Shown piece by piece: positions 39,986 through 50,515 of a stretch of 64,000 nucleotides of DNA. The notes beneath the pieces are model-generated. The model saw only the letters and a program-made list of their open reading frames with translations. It had not been told where the DNA came from and did not search any database. The DNA is from Cacajao melanocephalus. Taxonomy: Eukaryota; Chordata; Mammalia; Primates; Pitheciidae. The number at the start of each line of letters is the position of its first letter. Within the stretch, counting starts at the first letter, position 1. The DNA lies in NCBI GenBank assembly GCA_963573385.1, contig CAUYLG010026873.1:34950-98949 (forward strand), read 5' to 3'. A program made the position numbers and the translations under genes.

Positions 39986-40348
39986 TGTTATCAGTTTGGT
40001 AGAGTTGCCATAACCATGTATTCAGTGACTTCGGTAACAGAAATTTTTCTTACCGTTCTAGAAACTGAAAGTCCAAGACCCAGGTGTGGGCAGGTTTGGT
40101 TTCTCGTGAGGCCTCTCCGCTTGGCTTGCGGATGGTTTCACCGTGTATGCACCTTCCTGTGTCCCTTTGTGTGTTCTAATCTCCTCCATGTATAAGAACA
40201 TCAGCAGATCAGACGGGGACTCACCCTAATGGCCTCATTTTAGGTTCTTTTTTCAAAGGCCTTATCTATAAATGCAGTCACATTCTGAGGTACTGTGGGT
40301 TAGGACTTTGGTATGAAATTTTGGGGAACCACAATGCAGTCCATAACA
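39986..40348 (-). mobile_element. Solo LTR, MLT1-like MaLR, antisense
   Basis: Begins 'tgttatcagtttggtagagt', includes 'ttggtttctcgtgaggcctc' and 'tcaccctaatggcctcattt', and ends 'atgcagtccataaca'. Flanking 5-mers gtagg (39981-39985) and gcagg (40349-40353) differ at one position. 363 bp. Confidence 0.85.
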
Positions 40349-41054
40349 GCAGGCATATTAATGTTCTACAAAACAACAGTGGGTAAACTGTAGGACTGCC
40401 CTTTGCTTTATGAGGGCTTAATTGTACAGGGCTTCATTTTGGATCTTTCCACATTCAACGTGTTCTGAGAATGTGATACTTGGAAACCATGTTTATCAGA
40501 AGAGTGACAAGCTTTCAGGTAAATGTCCTCTTATCTTTTTCACAGTGATGCCCTCTGAGGACATTAACTGTGGTAGTAACCAGCATCATTCAGTTGCTGT
40601 TTTAGAGGGAACTTCAAAATGGAGTACTCGAAAACATGATTGTGAAACCGTAATTTTGCACTGAGCCCAATATTAACAGTTTTCAGCAGAGTTAACTCTC
40701 ACTGCTTTTTGTTTTAACGCTGAGTGCCTAGAACTGAGTTGGGTAAGTTCCTTAACTCACAGCACACCAGCAGCCTAGAACTCTAGAAGTCTCCAAGATG
40801 TCACTTAGGTTTTTCCTTCTGATCTGCCTTTCCTGATCCTTGCTACCTCACCCTACAGACATAGGCTTATCCTTCCAAAATATTTTCCATACACCTTGAT
40901 GCATATCTGTGTTTTTGTGAAAAATAAAATATTGGGGTTTTGTTTATGCAAATTTTTTTAAACAGTAGTTCACTATAAATCACGTTCTTCTTCTATTTAT
41001 TCTTACATCATTGTGCTTTTGAAAACCACCAGAATATGTATGTGTACCTCCGGA
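40349..41054. other. Single-copy DNA
   Basis: An 80-codon frame at 40422-40664 has no recognisable domain. A possible L2 fragment lies near 40800-40860. Confidence 0.4.
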
Positions 41055-41200
41055 TCTGAGCTGTGAAACACAGTAGCCACAAGCCACATGCCGCTACTGA
41101 GCATTTGAAATATGGCTAACGCAAGTGAAAAACTAAATTTGTAATTTTAATCTTTTAATTTAAATTTTAAAACTTTTATCTTAATTATGAGAATATTTTA
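41055..41200 (+). mobile_element. hAT MITE fragment (MER58-like)
   Basis: 'cagtagccacaagccacatg', 'tactgagcatttgaaatatg' and the AT-rich centre match the left two thirds of the element at 12266-12498. The right end is missing or unrecognisable. Confidence 0.65.
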
Positions 41201-41265
41201 AAATATTTTTTGAATATCTTGAGAATATGAATTTTTTTTCAGTTGTAAACTTTATGAACCCTAAA

Positions 41266-41328
41266 TATGGATCAGTTACTTCTGATCCATAATTTTCTTA
41301 AATCAGAAAATTTAGCCTCTGATTTAAG
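41266..41328. repeat. Two adjacent perfect hairpins
   Basis: Hairpin 1: tatggatcag (41266-41275) and ctgatccata (41282-41291), loop ttactt. Hairpin 2: cttaaatcag (41297-41306) and ctgatttaag (41319-41328), 12-base loop. Five bases separate them. Confidence 0.9.
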
Positions 41329-41760
41329 ATATACTATGACTATAAAATACATACCAGATACTGAAGATAGTACAAAATAGGTATGTACAACATATATAAG
41401 TAATTTTTCTGTTGATGATATACTGAAATAATACTTTAAATATATCAGATGAAGTAAAATATAGCATTAATAGGATCACCTAATTCTTTTAATTTAAAAA
41501 GTAAAAACAAAGTTTCTTTTTACTTTTTTTGTGTGGCTACAAAACTCTTTAAATTACACATGTGTTTCATATTATACTTCCACCAGACAGGCCTGATTTA
41601 GGTTTTAATTTCTCTAAGTACTATAAGTATTCTATAATAAGCACAAATAATAATTTTACTTCATTCCCTTATCAGCAGGCAAATAGATTGTTTCTAATGA
41701 TTTACCATATCAACCCTCAAAATTCCTGTTTTTATGCATTCTTACCGATACTAATTATGA

Positions 41761-42060
41761 TTTTTTTTTTTTGAGACAGTCTTACTCTGTTGCCCAGACT
41801 AGAGTGCAGTTGTGCAATCACAGCTCATTACAACGTCTGCCACCCGAGTTCAAGCGATTCTCCTGCCTCAGCCTTCTAAGTAGCTGGGATTATAGGCACC
41901 TGCCACTGAGCCTGGCTAATTTTTGTAATTTTTTTTTTTTTTAGTAGAGATGGGGTTTCACTATATTGGTCAGGCTGGTCTCGAACCCCTGACCTCGTGA
42001 TCCACCTACCTCGGCCTCCCAAAGTGCTGGAATTAGAGGCGTGAGTCACTGCACCAGGCC
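41761..42060 (-). mobile_element. Alu SINE, antisense
   Basis: A 12-base T tail, 'gagacagtcttactctg', 'tagagtgcagttgtgcaatc', an expanded T run in the linker (41931-41942) and an end at 'agtcactgcaccaggcc'. Flanks share a loose 'tact..ttatgat' repeat. Confidence 0.95.
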
Positions 42061-42706
42061 TACTTATAATGATCTTTCTTTTTGTTTTTGGCCAACTTGA
42101 TGGTTATAGAGCAGTTTCCTATTTAATATTCATGTTGCTGAATACTAATAAGAATGTACATATTAGCCACTCAAAGTTCCCTTTCTGTAAACTGCCCATT
42201 TATATATTTTCCCTATTAAAAATTTTGAATTCAAAATGGAATATTTGCTAAAGTAAGGAAGTAGGGCGCTTTTGGCCTGCATAAGAGGAAGGTACCAATT
42301 TTGTTTACCAATTAGCAGAATAAAAAGATATGTTCTCGGTATAAATCTCTTGTCTGCTGTTATACATATAAATTTTCAGCTATTATACATATCTCCAATT
42401 TAATTTTTCCTACAGCTTCTTTCATTGAACATAAATCTTTAATTATGACATAATTAAATCCCTTAAATTTTACCTTTATTATTTCAAGAATTTCTACCTT
42501 GGTAAGAAATTGTGAAAAAAGTTCTTTTTTTCTACTTTTGGTTTATAGTTTTGCCTTTCATATTTGGATCTTCGGTCCATCATGAAGTTCTATAGCACTT
42601 AAAGCAGCAGATGGTTGCCAACATCCTAGGGTTAGGTACTTCCCATTTGAGAATCTGATCAAAACTCAAGACTTTCTTACTGAAAGAATATATGTTCACA
42701 AAATAC

Positions 42707-42710
<4 letters not shown>
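42061..42710. other. AT-rich DNA with one copy of a 50-bp duplication
   Basis: Only 42247-42296 is notable (listed separately). No gene or known element recognised. Confidence 0.4.
42247..42296 (+). repeat. 50-bp dispersed duplication, copy 1
   Basis: Identical at 46 of 50 positions, ungapped, to 43285-43334. Begins gctaaagtaaggaagtaggg and ends ctgcataagaggaaggtacc. Not part of any repeat I recognise. Confidence 0.88.

Positions 42711-42760
<50 letters not shown>
42711..42760. repeat. (CA)25 microsatellite
   Basis: Fifty bases of uninterrupted CA. Long pure CA runs of this size are usually highly polymorphic in humans. Confidence 0.97.
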
Positions 42761-42762
<2 letters not shown>

Positions 42763-42894
42763 ATTTCAGGCTGTTCCTGGACCTCTACTGCAAGCATTTT
42801 CATATATCCATGTTCAGTCCACAGAATCGGAGTGCAGGATCCCTGCGTCTCATTGATTCTACCAGCTATTCAAAAACATTATTGTGTTTTTTGT

Positions 42895-43030
42895 GACTTT
42901 GTTCACCATCTTTTTCTGGGTTATCTCATATTCTCAACTAGTTTATGAGCTCCTTAAGGACAGAGACTTAGATTCAGGCATCTCCAAGACTTTTCATAGC
43001 ACCTGAGTGCTGGAAGTGCTCCATAAATAC
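42895..43030 (+). mobile_element. L2 3' end remnant
   Basis: 'gagctccttaaggacagaga', 'catctccaagacttttcata' and 'aagtgctccataaatacg' match the L2 3' end in sense orientation. Confidence 0.65.
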
Positions 43031-43124
43031 GCCCCTTGGAAATTGATATTCCAGAAATTGGACTCAGAGAAGAGAACGTGGCGTAAGGCCCAAGGGATTC
43101 CACCAAAGAGACCTCCGATAATTC

Positions 43125-43284
43125 GTGCATTCAATCAGCAGTCACTGAGCTTGTCCATTGTTTCAGGTCCTGGGCTACATGCCAGATAATCAAGGGAAAA
43201 GACACAGTTTGTGTCCTCAGAGGGTTCCTATTCTAGAGGGGACAGCAGAGGAGAAGTAAGTATAACACGGGGCATCAATGCTCT
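43125..43284 (-). mobile_element. L2 remnant, antisense
   Basis: 'ggtcctgggctacatgccag' and 'gacacagtttgtgtcctcag' then 'ggttcctattctagagggga' match antisense L2 3' sequence. An antisense L2 block may resume at 43340-43395 ('gggcttctcagtaagagtca'). Confidence 0.55.
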
Positions 43285-43334
43285 GCTAAACTAAGGAAGT
43301 AGGGGGCTTTTGGTCTGCATAAGAGGCAGGTACC
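43285..43334 (+). repeat. 50-bp dispersed duplication, copy 2
   Basis: 46 of 50 positions match 42247-42296, same orientation, 1,038 bp away. Lies between two antisense L2-like blocks. Confidence 0.88.
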
Positions 43335-43689
43335 TTTGAGGTAGGGGAAGGGTGGGCTTCTCAGTAAGAGTCATGTTTAGGCTGAGACTCAAAAAAATGC
43401 ATAGTGTTAAACTAAATTAAATTTAGCTTGAGGCTGTCTCCGTAACTTGAGTCCCTACCTAAGGAACTGCAACCTAACCTAACTTAGTGTATTAAACACA
43501 CTGAAAGCCTAATTTAGGAGGATTTTTTTTTTGTTACAACAGCTGAGCTTCAGCCAGTCAAGGGCTGCCAGCTGATCAGACCATGACCAAACAAGGTGAA
43601 CACCTAGGCATAACTCAAGGAGGAGGCAGGATTTGACTGAGGAGGCAGGGCTTGGACACCAGACCAAATCAGTGACTAGCTAAAACAGG
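43335..43689. other. Undefined sequence upstream of the ERV relic, possibly ERV
   Basis: 43530-43690 ('gccagtcaagggctgccagc', 'gaggaggcagggcttggaca') has ERV/LTR-like wording and continues into the env relic, but I find no LTR edges, primer-binding site or polypurine tract. Confidence 0.4.
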
Positions 43690-44625
43690 GACAGGGTGGA
43701 AGTACATTTCCATAAAATATGCCCACCACTGGTGCCATGTCACCTGACCTCTCCATCACTTAACAGATTCTACCTGAACCATCACCCTCAACAGCAATTA
43801 ACTGGACCTGGAAAGTTGGGTATCTATATCTCTAGCACATTATTCTATCTTTCGCATCCACTATGTATTAATGACACAAAAGTGGAAGTTTCCCTTCAAC
43901 GCTAAGTCCCCAAGGCTGCAAAAATTTATGGAGGATTCTACTTGTGAGCAAGAAAACCATATATGGTGACTTAGATCAGAACATACAGGAAAAAAAAAAT
44001 AAGACAAATAAAACAACTGCCTTCTGGGCAGGTGGGAGGGCTGACCCATTCTGTAAAACAAAGATTGGTTGGCTATCTACACTGGAACAGGGAAGGAATA
44101 TCTCTACAGACCCAATTTGGCAGCAATGGATAGATATCAGATCTTGTGGTGCCTCTATTTGCACTCCAACTGGACTAATTTTTGTTTGTGGCCATTAATG
44201 AAAAGAAGTCATCATCCATAACCCCTCTTGACTACCCCTGGAGCCCCTTGTTTTTAGGAGTAGCTTTCCCTTGTATATCAAAAACTTAGAGCAGAGGTGC
44301 ATGTAGGATGGCCACCCTTGCCCCTATAATCCCATAAGACCTAAGAACACCAGAAATAAACAAGAAACAGGATTAATACTAGCAGGAATCAGAGCAGCAG
44401 TAGAACTAGGTGGTATCCTGCAGCAGCTTTGCCTATCATGAATCAACCCTAAAAAACTAGACTCAAATCCTAGAAGCCCTAGCAACCAACACAGGTCATG
44501 TACTAAAGGAAATCCTAGAGTCCTCAGAATCTTTGGCAGATGTAGTTCTTGGTAACTCATTCTGAGAGCTGCCCGATTATTCAACTGCTCTTTGGTCAAA
44601 CTCTGTTAAATTAAACACGTCCGAA
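43690..44625 (+). pseudogene. Endogenous retrovirus (class I) env relic
   Basis: Decayed envelope sequence of a gammaretrovirus-like ERV. A 69-codon frame (43696-43905) and an 84-codon frame (43944-44198) cover surface-subunit sequence; the latter ends with CTPTGLIFVCGH, the kind of Cys-flanked motif common in class I ERV surface subunits. Further right, 44330-44460 in plus frames reads like the hydrophobic/alanine-rich start of a transmembrane subunit (IRAAVELGGI). 44470-44610 has an ESLADVVLGNS segment resembling its heptad region, followed by a stop. Frames change several times and no cleavage site, cytoplasmic tail, gag or pol is seen. It is a fragment without paired LTRs and encodes no functional glycoprotein. 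The ERV family is not assigned. Confidence 0.65.
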
Positions 44626-45269
44626 GTTTTTCTTTTACCAGTAGGCAGCTCATCTGAAAACAGTAGGAGGGAAAAGAGGGACTCCTAGAAATCAATCTGT
44701 CATAAACACTGTGAACTGGCTAGAGCGCTCCTGTCTTTTCCTGGGAATCAGAAAGTAGCAGCCAGACGGGAAACGAAACTACTGGATCTTTTATAAACAG
44801 AAGTCAGATCACAGGACTCCCACATTTACAGTCACCAGTAGCATCCCATCTAGGATGGGATGGGAAAAAGTATGTATAAAATAATACATAGTACACATAA
44901 ATATATATTATATATAAATAGTATATAAAATATATAAGTATATATTACACATATTATTTTTTTCTTAGTATAAGTATGCCCCATGCACTATTTAAAAAGT
45001 AGCTTGCACTAACAAAGTATTTGTTACTTACCAGAAAGTCAAATTTATGGCAGTTAAATCTGCCATTCCGAGGCACTGAAAATTTAAAATGACAAAATAG
45101 AGTCCTCAGTATTGTCTCTTCTCTGGCGTTCATCTTAGTGTGAGCTCTGCATTGTTTCCCATGCTACAGGCATGCTGATCTGTGAGAACGGAATGCCAAG
45201 CTCCAGCCCACCTTAGCCCTTGGCTTCTGTTATCTTCTTTCCATTCAGAATGTATTTTCCCTCTTTCTT
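44626..45269. other. Single-copy DNA with an AT-rich patch
   Basis: 44842-44862 is a small hairpin: catcccatc, tag, gatgggatg. 44870-44965 is an AT-only-like patch (atatatattatatataaata). No other element. Confidence 0.5.
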
Positions 45270-45560
45270 AGCGTGGTTGGTTTTTTCTCAAATACCAGTT
45301 TAGATGTCATCTCCTTAGAGAGGCCTTCCCTAACCACACCACCTAAAGTAGGCTATCCCAATTATTTTCTCTCTAGACACATATAGACACATAAACGTGT
45401 CAGTCCATAAACATTTTATTCTTTCACTTCTCAACTGTTGCCTTCACCATTATGTCAGGGACTTCTGCCTTTTGCATCTTTGTGCCCCTAGCGCTTATCA
45501 AAGTGTTCGTCACATATGAGGTACTCAACGAGTATTTATCATATAACGGAATCCTTATGT
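45270..45560 (+). mobile_element. L2 LINE 3' end
   Basis: 'gatgtcatctccttagagag', 'gccttccctaaccacaccac', 'tgtgcccctagcgcttatca' and 'gaggtactcaacgagtattt' follow about 290 bp of the L2 3' region in order. The clearest L2 copy in the window. Confidence 0.8.
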
Positions 45561-47754
45561 TAGTATTTTCTCCGGTGCTTCCAAGTCATGCATTTTGCCT
45601 AGACACATAATATTGTTTATCATATGAACTGGCTATGGCAAAACACACTGTCTTCAGAGAAAAAGAGCAATACCAGCTACAAAGGAAAGGTCATAAGGAT
45701 GAAAGAATGGTCAAGACTCTATCAACATGAATGCCTTACGAAAAATCTCTCAAGGGATACCAAAAGGTGGAAAGTAACTGAGTCTATCATTTGAAGACAC
45801 TTCCCTGCTTTGTTACTTTCCTACAAGTCATACATGAGTCATACCTAAGCACTCTGGCTGTGCCTCCTTCTGGTCTTCCTCCATGTTTTACTACTTTATC
45901 TCCATCACTTTACCACCTTCAAAGATTTCTCTCCTCATATAACCTCACGTGATGTTCACAGGGTTAAAAACTCCAAATGTTCAATAGAGAAAAAGCATTT
46001 TCTTAAAAATATACGTGCATATGGACATATGCGAATTCTCTTTCAACATACTTATAAATCTATCCACAGCCCTACTCAAAGTATGCTTCAAATGTAAATT
46101 GGAAGCCATATACATTGTATTCTTCCAAGAGATTACTCTAGAAAAGAAAAACCACATGTATTTATTGAGAGGAGAACAAATTTAGTGATTTTGCTTAATC
46201 ATCAAAAACATTTCTAAATATGAGCTATGATAAGAAAAAAAACAGTTTAACTTAATAACTCTACATATGAATTATTTTGCTTTTTTAATTGGATAATTTT
46301 TGAAGTTTTAGATTAGATTCAAATTTCTTTAGAGAACTAAATCATAAGTTTGCCAACAAACTGGAAAGAAAAAGGAACAGATGAAAGCAAAAGAAAGAAA
46401 AAAGAAAAATGGTTACACAGTATAAAATTATTTTCAAGCACAAAGTTAAAAAATTCTAATATAGAACCTGGAAAACACTTTATAAGTGTGTAAGATAAAT
46501 GAAAGTGATGAGGTCAGATGAGAGGGAAAAAAACCCCATAGTTTCTAATGACAAATGGAAGCCCAAATGTAAATACATCCTATGATCCTTTTGCCAATAA
46601 AGTGGCATTGCTCTGATATACCGCTCCTACCCTGATACAAGCAAACACTTGTCAACGAGCACCAGGGTTTTCAAATTATCCAGAACTCTATCATAATGAT
46701 GGAGCCAGAAACTTCTTGCAGCCTCTTAACAGCAGGGCATTGTTTTCCCTATAGATAATACTGAGAAGGTGGCAACACTTCTGCCTGATCTGCTTGTTAA
46801 TAATACCCAACACAGCATTTACTGGATAAGGACTTACTAGATGTTAGGTGCTGGGTTAAGCACAGGAAGAGTCAACAAGTTCTACACTGTTTTCTTTGTT
46901 GTGTTGGTGGTGGTTGTTTCTGTTGTTTTTACCTTCAGATCTCTTTCTACACTAAATTTTTGGGTAAAAATGTTTACATTCCATCCTCAGCCTCCCCAAT
47001 AATAGTAGCATTTCATCACTATCACTGGTGAGAAATTTGTGTTTAGTTTTTGTTTACACTTTACATTAAGAAATTAATGAAGTGGGAATGGCTACCTTTG
47101 CTGTATATGCTGAACTCTCACTGATGTTAACACAATACAGATTTATCTCTCTGTTTTGTGTCTTTTTCTAGAGAGGACAGTTGCCCAACACAGGAAAAAA
47201 AAAATCTTGTCACTATATGATTTTTTTCACAGAACTAAAAAGAAAAAAACTACCCCTATTCCACAGCATATACTCCTATCTTTTTGCTACACCTCAAATG
47301 CTTTTCTCACGTGTTAAGAAAGGCACCCTTGACTGTCCAGGGCCTCTCCCTCCTCTTGACACTGCGATGCTCCAGAACACCACTGGGGTTCTTCGGGAGG
47401 GATTTCATTGTCAATTCCAGCTTGACTACAGGGAAGTGACATCTCGAGTGGGCCTCTCCTTGTCACTTTCTCCATACTTTGGCACACACAAAAATGCCTG
47501 TCAAACACTATTCTACATACAAGGATGAGAAAAGAAACAACCACTTTACTAAGAAAGATTCTAACTAGAAAAGGCAAGGAGATGCCAACTGACAAATGCA
47601 TGGTGATGGGCTTTCTTTTTTTTTCTTTCCAATTCTCAGATTTACTTCTGAGGCTTCCAGCCAACTTCTGTGTCATAAAGATGGTGCAGTTCAGAGCTGA
47701 ATTGCTTTAGCACTTGCACCAAGAAAAACTGTATTGCAAACAGTGAAGAAAGAG
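45561..47754. other. Single-copy DNA
   Basis: A possible MIR fragment lies at 46800-46880 ('gacttactagatgttaggtg'). Overlapping open frames at 47181-47528 (+) and 47314-47676 (-) reach 115 and 120 codons but show no domain. Confidence 0.4.
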
Positions 47755-47985
47755 GAGAGGAAACCATTTTCTGGGCACTGGCCACGTGGCAAATACTGTT
47801 TAAGGCATTTAGAAAAAGCTTTTTGATTCCATTCACTCTTGGAGACCAACATGTTGAAGGGGCAGATTTTTCACCATTTTATAGGGATGTAAACTTTAGC
47901 TTAGAGGGGTTAAATGCCTTGCCAACAGTCACACAACTAACACTCAGAGCAAGGGAAAGTCTAACTCGGAGCTGATGCTGCAGCT
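47755..47985 (+). mobile_element. MIR SINE remnant
   Basis: 'aaccattttctgggcactgg', 'acgtggcaaatactgtttaa', 'accattttatagggatgtaa' and 'gccaacagtcacacaactaa' follow MIR in order. Confidence 0.78.
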
Positions 47986-49334
47986 TACATTCACTCTCCA
48001 CTCCCAGGCAACACAAAGCCTCTCTAGGCAGCTTCGAAGGTACCGAACAAGTGGTTCTTAAGGACTCAGTACGCATTCCTGTCAGCTGGCCAAGATGGAC
48101 ATTTTGGATAACGTCCAGATACTTGAAACGCCAGCTTTAAGTTGTGGAAGTGCTTCAGGCACAACCACCTCTCATTTACGTCCTTTAAAAAATAACTAAT
48201 GACCTGCCCCCTTCACACACTGTCATTCTTCAGGAAGGTGTCTGAGAGCACAGCTCTCCAAGTGCCAAGAGCATTAAGCAATTTCCACACACAGGCTTCC
48301 TGAGTCAGGTTTGGCGGGGCAGGGAGTCGGTGTACAATATTTTGGCTTTATTTCTTTAAGTTTTACGTGGCTGTAGCTCTTCAGAGAAACACAGAGGGAA
48401 TGAATTCTGTAGAAGATTTCTCCCAGAAATTTTGGTGTAGATCAGAAAGCTTGGTTTGCTTCTGGTTCTATTACCCGGGATTTATTTGGAACTAAAAGGT
48501 TTTCTGCCTGAAAGTTAAGTAACCATTTAATATATTGGGGAGGGGGGAAGAATAAAGTGCTTGCTCTTTTTTTTTTTTTTTTTGCTATTTGCACCACCCT
48601 GTCCTGATTCTATTGTTTGCAGAAACAATAGAATTGTTTGTAACAGAAACTCTTCTGCACTTCTTATTCTGTTACAAGTTTAGATGTACCCAACAATCAG
48701 TAGTTGGAGTCCATGGATACGCTTTTGATTGATTCAAGTGCACTACCCGGGAAGGTGTGTGCTTCGCTCTCTTCTTCCAGCCAATTCCCTTGCCAGCTGC
48801 TGAAATGATGCCAACACCGGTCTCCATGTCATGCAGATTTTACACCCTGATACCAGGAAAGCAGAAGCATTTCTCAAAAGAGTTTTTGCTGGCTTGGCAG
48901 GAAAACAGAAATTGCTTTTTATCAAAATATAAAAGGTTTTCTTCATGGGAAACAGCAAAAGCAGTTTTAAAGAGGGGCTGACCCATACTTTCATCCTAGA
49001 TGAGGTGTTTTCAGCACAGCAGACAGAAAAGCTTTCCTTCCTTTCACGACATCAATCAGATCCACAAAGCCAGTTACCTTCGTTCACAGAACATCCCAGA
49101 GGCCACTCTTCCTGGTCCGGGGATCTTGCCATCCCTGCCTGAAAGTTCTCAAATCCAAGCTTTGGGCACTTGGGATGCTTTTTTTCTCTGCCCCTCCTAA
49201 ACTCCAAGAGGAACACATCGACTATTATGCAGGTCTTCATTCTTTGTCCTGGGTAAAAGTTTCTGGGGGTGGGACAATGGGTGATAAACGGGGAAGTGGC
49301 ATTCACTTTGTGAACACCTCTGAGGAGCCAAGCC
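47986..49334. other. Single-copy DNA with T17 and double hairpins
   Basis: A T17 run is at 48567-48583 with no Alu attached. Several overlapping short frames at 48743-49363 on both strands reflect a locally stop-poor stretch, not a gene I can support. Confidence 0.4.
48607..48677. repeat. Two adjacent perfect hairpins
   Basis: Hairpin 1 has 12-bp arms attctattgttt (48607-48618) and aaacaatagaat (48623-48634), loop gcag. Hairpin 2 has 11-bp arms ttgtaacagaa (48638-48648) and ttctgttacaa (48667-48677), 18-base loop. Three bases separate the two. Confidence 0.92.
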
Positions 49335-49535
49335 AGGTACATCCTATGCATTATTTCATATAAACCTTATAACAAAACTTTGAGTGGTATTATTATGTCC
49401 ATATTACAGACGACAAAGAAGTAGGTTAGAGGAGTTTTAAAAAATCCCAAAGGTCATGTACTAATATGTGGAATACTAGTAAAAACTGGAATATGAACTC
49501 TGCCTGGTCTGTTGCTTCAGAGCCTTCCTGTGCCA
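49335..49535 (+). mobile_element. MIR SINE remnant
   Basis: 'tcctatgcattatttcatat', 'tgtccatattacagacgaca', 'aatcccaaaggtcatgtact' and 'gaactctgcctggtctgttg' follow MIR in order. Confidence 0.78.
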
Positions 49536-49733
49536 CCGACCAACACTGCCATACCTCTGCTTAGAAAGCCCAGTTTAAAATGCTGTTTCCTGTATAAATA
49601 TGTGATAGGTCCATACAATGTAATACTATTTAGCCATGAAAATGAAATTCTGACACATTGCAACATGGATGAACTTTGAAAACATGTGCTAAGTGAAATA
49701 AGCCAGACACAAAGGACAGATACTGTGATTCCA

Positions 49734-50181
49734 AAACCAACCACAGTTTTTTTTGATAGTTGGTAAAAAATCTGTCAAGCTTTGTGATCCTAAAGCTTGA
49801 AGTTTACATTTGTTTTAACTGAGTTCCTGCCTCAGGAAGTGACCTTCAGGCCTCTCAGAAAAAAAACAATGTATTGGCAAACCGAAATTCACCAGATCAC
49901 CACATTTAGGCAATGAGATGCTGGACCTCTCATTCTCAGGATTGCTTCCTTGCCCCTCCCTAGTTCCTGTTTTCTTACACATTGTTACACTTCTCCCTGG
50001 CTATATAAACCCCTGGCTTTAATTGGTCAGGGAGATGGATTTGAGACTGAACTCTCATCTCCTTGGCTGCAGCATTCAATTAAAGCTGTCTTCTTCCTTG
50101 GCAACACTCATCATCTCAGTGACTGGTTTTCTGTGTGGCAGGCAGCAGGACCGAGACTGAACCCCTAGTGTTCCAGTAACA
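49734..50181 (+). mobile_element. Solo ERV1-type LTR inserted in L1M
   Basis: Bracketed by the 6-bp direct repeat attcca (49728-49733 and 50182-50187). It contains a TATA-like 'ggctatataaacccctgg' and a polyadenylation-like 'ttcaattaaagctg', and ends 'gtgttccagtaaca'. The left edge lacks a clean TG, so the first bases may be altered. Family not fixed; it resembles the MER4/MER61 type of class I LTR. Confidence 0.7.
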
Positions 50182-50373
50182 ATTCCACTTCTGTGAGGCA
50201 CCTAGAATAGGCAAGCTTACAGAGACAGAGAAGAAGAACACAGGTTACAAGGGGCTGGGGAGGGAGAAGGGAGTGTGGGGAATAGGGAGTTACTGCATAA
50301 TGGCTACTGAGTTTCTATTTAAGATAACAGAAAGTTCTGGAAATGGACAGTAGTGATGGCTGCACAACACTGT

Positions 50374-50480
50374 GTGAGTGTACTCAATACCACTGAATGA
50401 CACAGTAAAAATGGTTACCATGCTAGCGTGAGTGTACTCAATACCACTGAATGACACAGGTAAAAATGGTTAACATGCTA
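50374..50480 (+). repeat. Tandem duplication inside the L1M tail
   Basis: Unit 1 (50374-50425) and unit 2 (50428-50480) both run from gtgagtgtactcaataccac to atgcta. They differ by one inserted G and one substitution. Period 54 bp, two copies. Confidence 0.93.
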
Positions 50481-50515
50481 AATTTTATGTGTGTTTTGCC
50501 ATCATACAAAAACGT

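Larger units (their letters stand above)
49590..50515 (+). mobile_element. L1M LINE 3' end, split by an LTR
   Basis: The left part (49590-49733) has 'actatttagccatgaaaatg' and 'gtgctaagtgaaataagcca'. The right part (50182-50515) has 'gaataggcaagcttacagag', 'gttctggaaatggacagtag' and 'taaattttatgtgtg'. Together they form a continuous L1M 3' end. The right part contains a 54-bp-period tandem duplication. Confidence 0.85.

Noticed and set aside
44842..44862. Hairpin catcccatc-tag-gatgggatg
   Set aside because: A single 9-bp-arm hairpin is within chance; noted in the interval entry but not promoted.
46017..46032. Near-palindrome gcatatg-ga-catatgc
   Set aside because: Seven-bp arms are expected several times by chance in a window of this size.
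47161..47528. Pyrimidine-rich 'gtctttttctag' just before a 115-codon frame, resembling a splice acceptor
   Set aside because: Such acceptor look-alikes are common; the frame has no known domain, an antisense frame of similar length overlaps it, and no donor or partner exon is recognisable.
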